Origin: Bacteroides sp. | GTDB lineage: Bacteria > Bacteroidota > Bacteroidia > Bacteroidales > Bacteroidaceae | Length of the DNA stretch: 5,748 nt | Reading direction: 5' to 3' | NCBI GenBank assembly: GCA_030151845.1 | Contig: JASLCM010000194.1 | Span: 1 to 5,748, forward strand | In this document: positions 4,925 through 5,748 of the stretch, piece by piece | Layout: each line of letters starts with the position of its first letter | Numbering within the stretch: position 1 is the first letter of the stretch | Program-made: the position numbers and the translations under genes | Notes under the pieces: model-generated | The model's input: only the letters and a program-made list of their open reading frames with translations | Told to the model about the DNA's origin: nothing | Database searches by the model: none

Positions 4925-5748
4925 TCAAATGGAGTTGGCTATGTATTTTTCCATTTGCTCTAAATTAGCTTCAACAGACTGTAGCAGTTTAAACTGGTTC
5001 TTTGTTCGAACTAAGTTGTGGTCGGGGTATTGAATCTTATAATAAGTGTCTCCGTTAATATAGTCTGTTAAAAAACGTACACACTGCGTATAGGGGAAGA
5101 GTGAGGCTGCAAAGGGAAGATATTTGATCTCTATTGGTGTTAAGAAAATACTTGCACTCTCTAAATACCCTTTTGTGAAACTTTTAAAAATATCCATATC
5201 AAATGAAACTTTATCAAGATTAGGATCATCTTCACTTGTTTTGTTTGCACCTGTTCTTAGAAAGTCGCCATAATCGGAAAAAATAAAGTTGGGCATGACT
5301 GTATCAAGGTCTATCACGCATAAAACTTCACCATTACTATCAAACATCATGTTATTTACCTTTGTATCGCAATGACAAACTCGTTTCTCTAATTTACCTT
5401 TGCGATGCAGTTCTTCAGCTTGGCACATCTGTTGTTCTCTTTTTAATAGTTCATCTATGAAGAAAGAGACATCTTTTACTCGATTTGCTTTGTCTTTCTG
5501 TATAGCCTCTTTAAGTTCTACTAGTCGATACTCCATATTATGGAAATTAGGAATAGTATCACCTAGCTTTTCAGGTAAATCGGAGAGCATATATTGGAAA
5601 TTTCCAAAAGCTTTACCTGCATAGTAGGCATACTCTGGTGTTACCGCTTCAAAAGTCTTCGCATTGGGAATAAAGAGCATAACCCTCCAATAGTTTTCTC
5701 CATCAAACCAATAATTTTTACCATCCTCTGTGTCGATGAAAGTGAGCG
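4925..5748 (-). CDS. APH-family kinase, N-acetylhexosamine 1-kinase (NahK/MdsC)-like, 5' end beyond window
   Basis: This is a cytoplasmic phosphotransferase with the aminoglycoside/choline-kinase fold, most like the NahK family, which phosphorylates GlcNAc or GalNAc at C1. The catalytic loop is CHCDTKVNN, with the catalytic Asp at 5368-5366. The metal-binding motif is VIDLDTV, with its Asp residues at 5311-5309 and 5305-5303, followed by SDYGDFLR. AFGNFQYMLSDLP and TIPNFHN are typical of the NahK/MdsC branch. The ATG at 5680 is internal: the frame stays open to the window edge and the preceding residues (KNYWFDGENYWRVM) fit the family, so this is a 3' fragment of about 274 codons. The missing part, perhaps 85 residues, holds the start of the nucleotide-binding lobe. 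The C-terminus is complete (TGA at 4927-4925). Homologues have been labelled mucin desulfatase after Prevotella MdsC, which is probably misleading. Kinase fold is confident; the substrate is inferred, with another sugar possible. Confidence 0.85.
   Translation of the reverse strand, partial: LTFIDTEDGKNYWFDGENYWRVMLFIPNAKTFEAVTPEYAYYAGKAFGNFQYMLSDLPEKLGDTIPNFHNMEYRLVELKEAIQKDKANRVKDVSFFIDELLKREQQMCQAEELHRKGKLEKRVCHCDTKVNNMMFDSNGEVLCVIDLDTVMPNFIFSDYGDFLRTGANKTSEDDPNLDKVSFDMDIFKSFTKGYLESASIFLTPIEIKYLPFAASLFPYTQCVRFLTDYINGDTYYKIQYPDHNLVRTKNQFKLLQSVEANLEQMEKYIANSI

Noticed and set aside
5400..5624. 74-codon open frame on the + strand inside the kinase-like gene
   Set aside because: It is antisense to conserved kinase sequence. 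The Ser/Cys-rich composition is typical of a shadow frame.
5678..5680. ATG as the start of the kinase-like gene
   Set aside because: The same frame continues without a stop to the right edge, and its residues match the family before this Met.

Overview
The window looks like chromosomal DNA from a low-GC member of the Bacteroidetes, most likely Bacteroidales. Three things point there. The protein families are ones I associate with that order: a CysRS with a KMGKS signature, an Ig-like lipoprotein paired with a DUF3108 protein, and a CBM9-like protein beside a NahK/MdsC-type kinase. One promoter matches the Bacteroidetes form (TTTG, 19 bp, TAnnTTTG). The regions upstream of start codons are A-rich rather than Shine-Dalgarno-like. 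No mobile element, CRISPR array, rRNA or tRNA is visible.

Layout: the + strand carries only the 3' part of cysS (1-1296), whose start lies off the left edge. Four genes on the - strand run towards it. In transcription order they are a sugar/amino-sugar kinase-like gene (5748-4925, 5' end off the right edge), a signal-less CBM9-like gene (4849-4196), an envelope lipoprotein with an Ig-like domain (4081-2165), and a secreted DUF3108 protein (2253-1357). A perfect 17-bp inverted repeat between the convergent cysS and DUF3108 genes looks like a bidirectional terminator. There is no gene-free stretch over about 115 bases. The two larger gaps (4082-4195 and 4850-4924) hold hairpins and promoter candidates.

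How the genes relate: the lipoprotein and DUF3108 genes overlap by 89 bp and are almost certainly one transcription unit, probably an envelope pair of unknown function. The kinase and CBM9-like genes sit together, and the latter has its own good promoter. A link to carbohydrate metabolism is suggested by family membership, but no substrate can be read from the sequence. cysS is an unrelated housekeeping gene.

Most of the window is ordinary conserved chromosome. The oddest point is the lipoprotein/DUF3108 junction. The only ordinary start codon for the DUF3108 protein gives it an unusually long basic extension before its signal peptide, while a more natural-looking start (ATG at 2176) is out of frame by one base at a TTT-TAA-C sequence.
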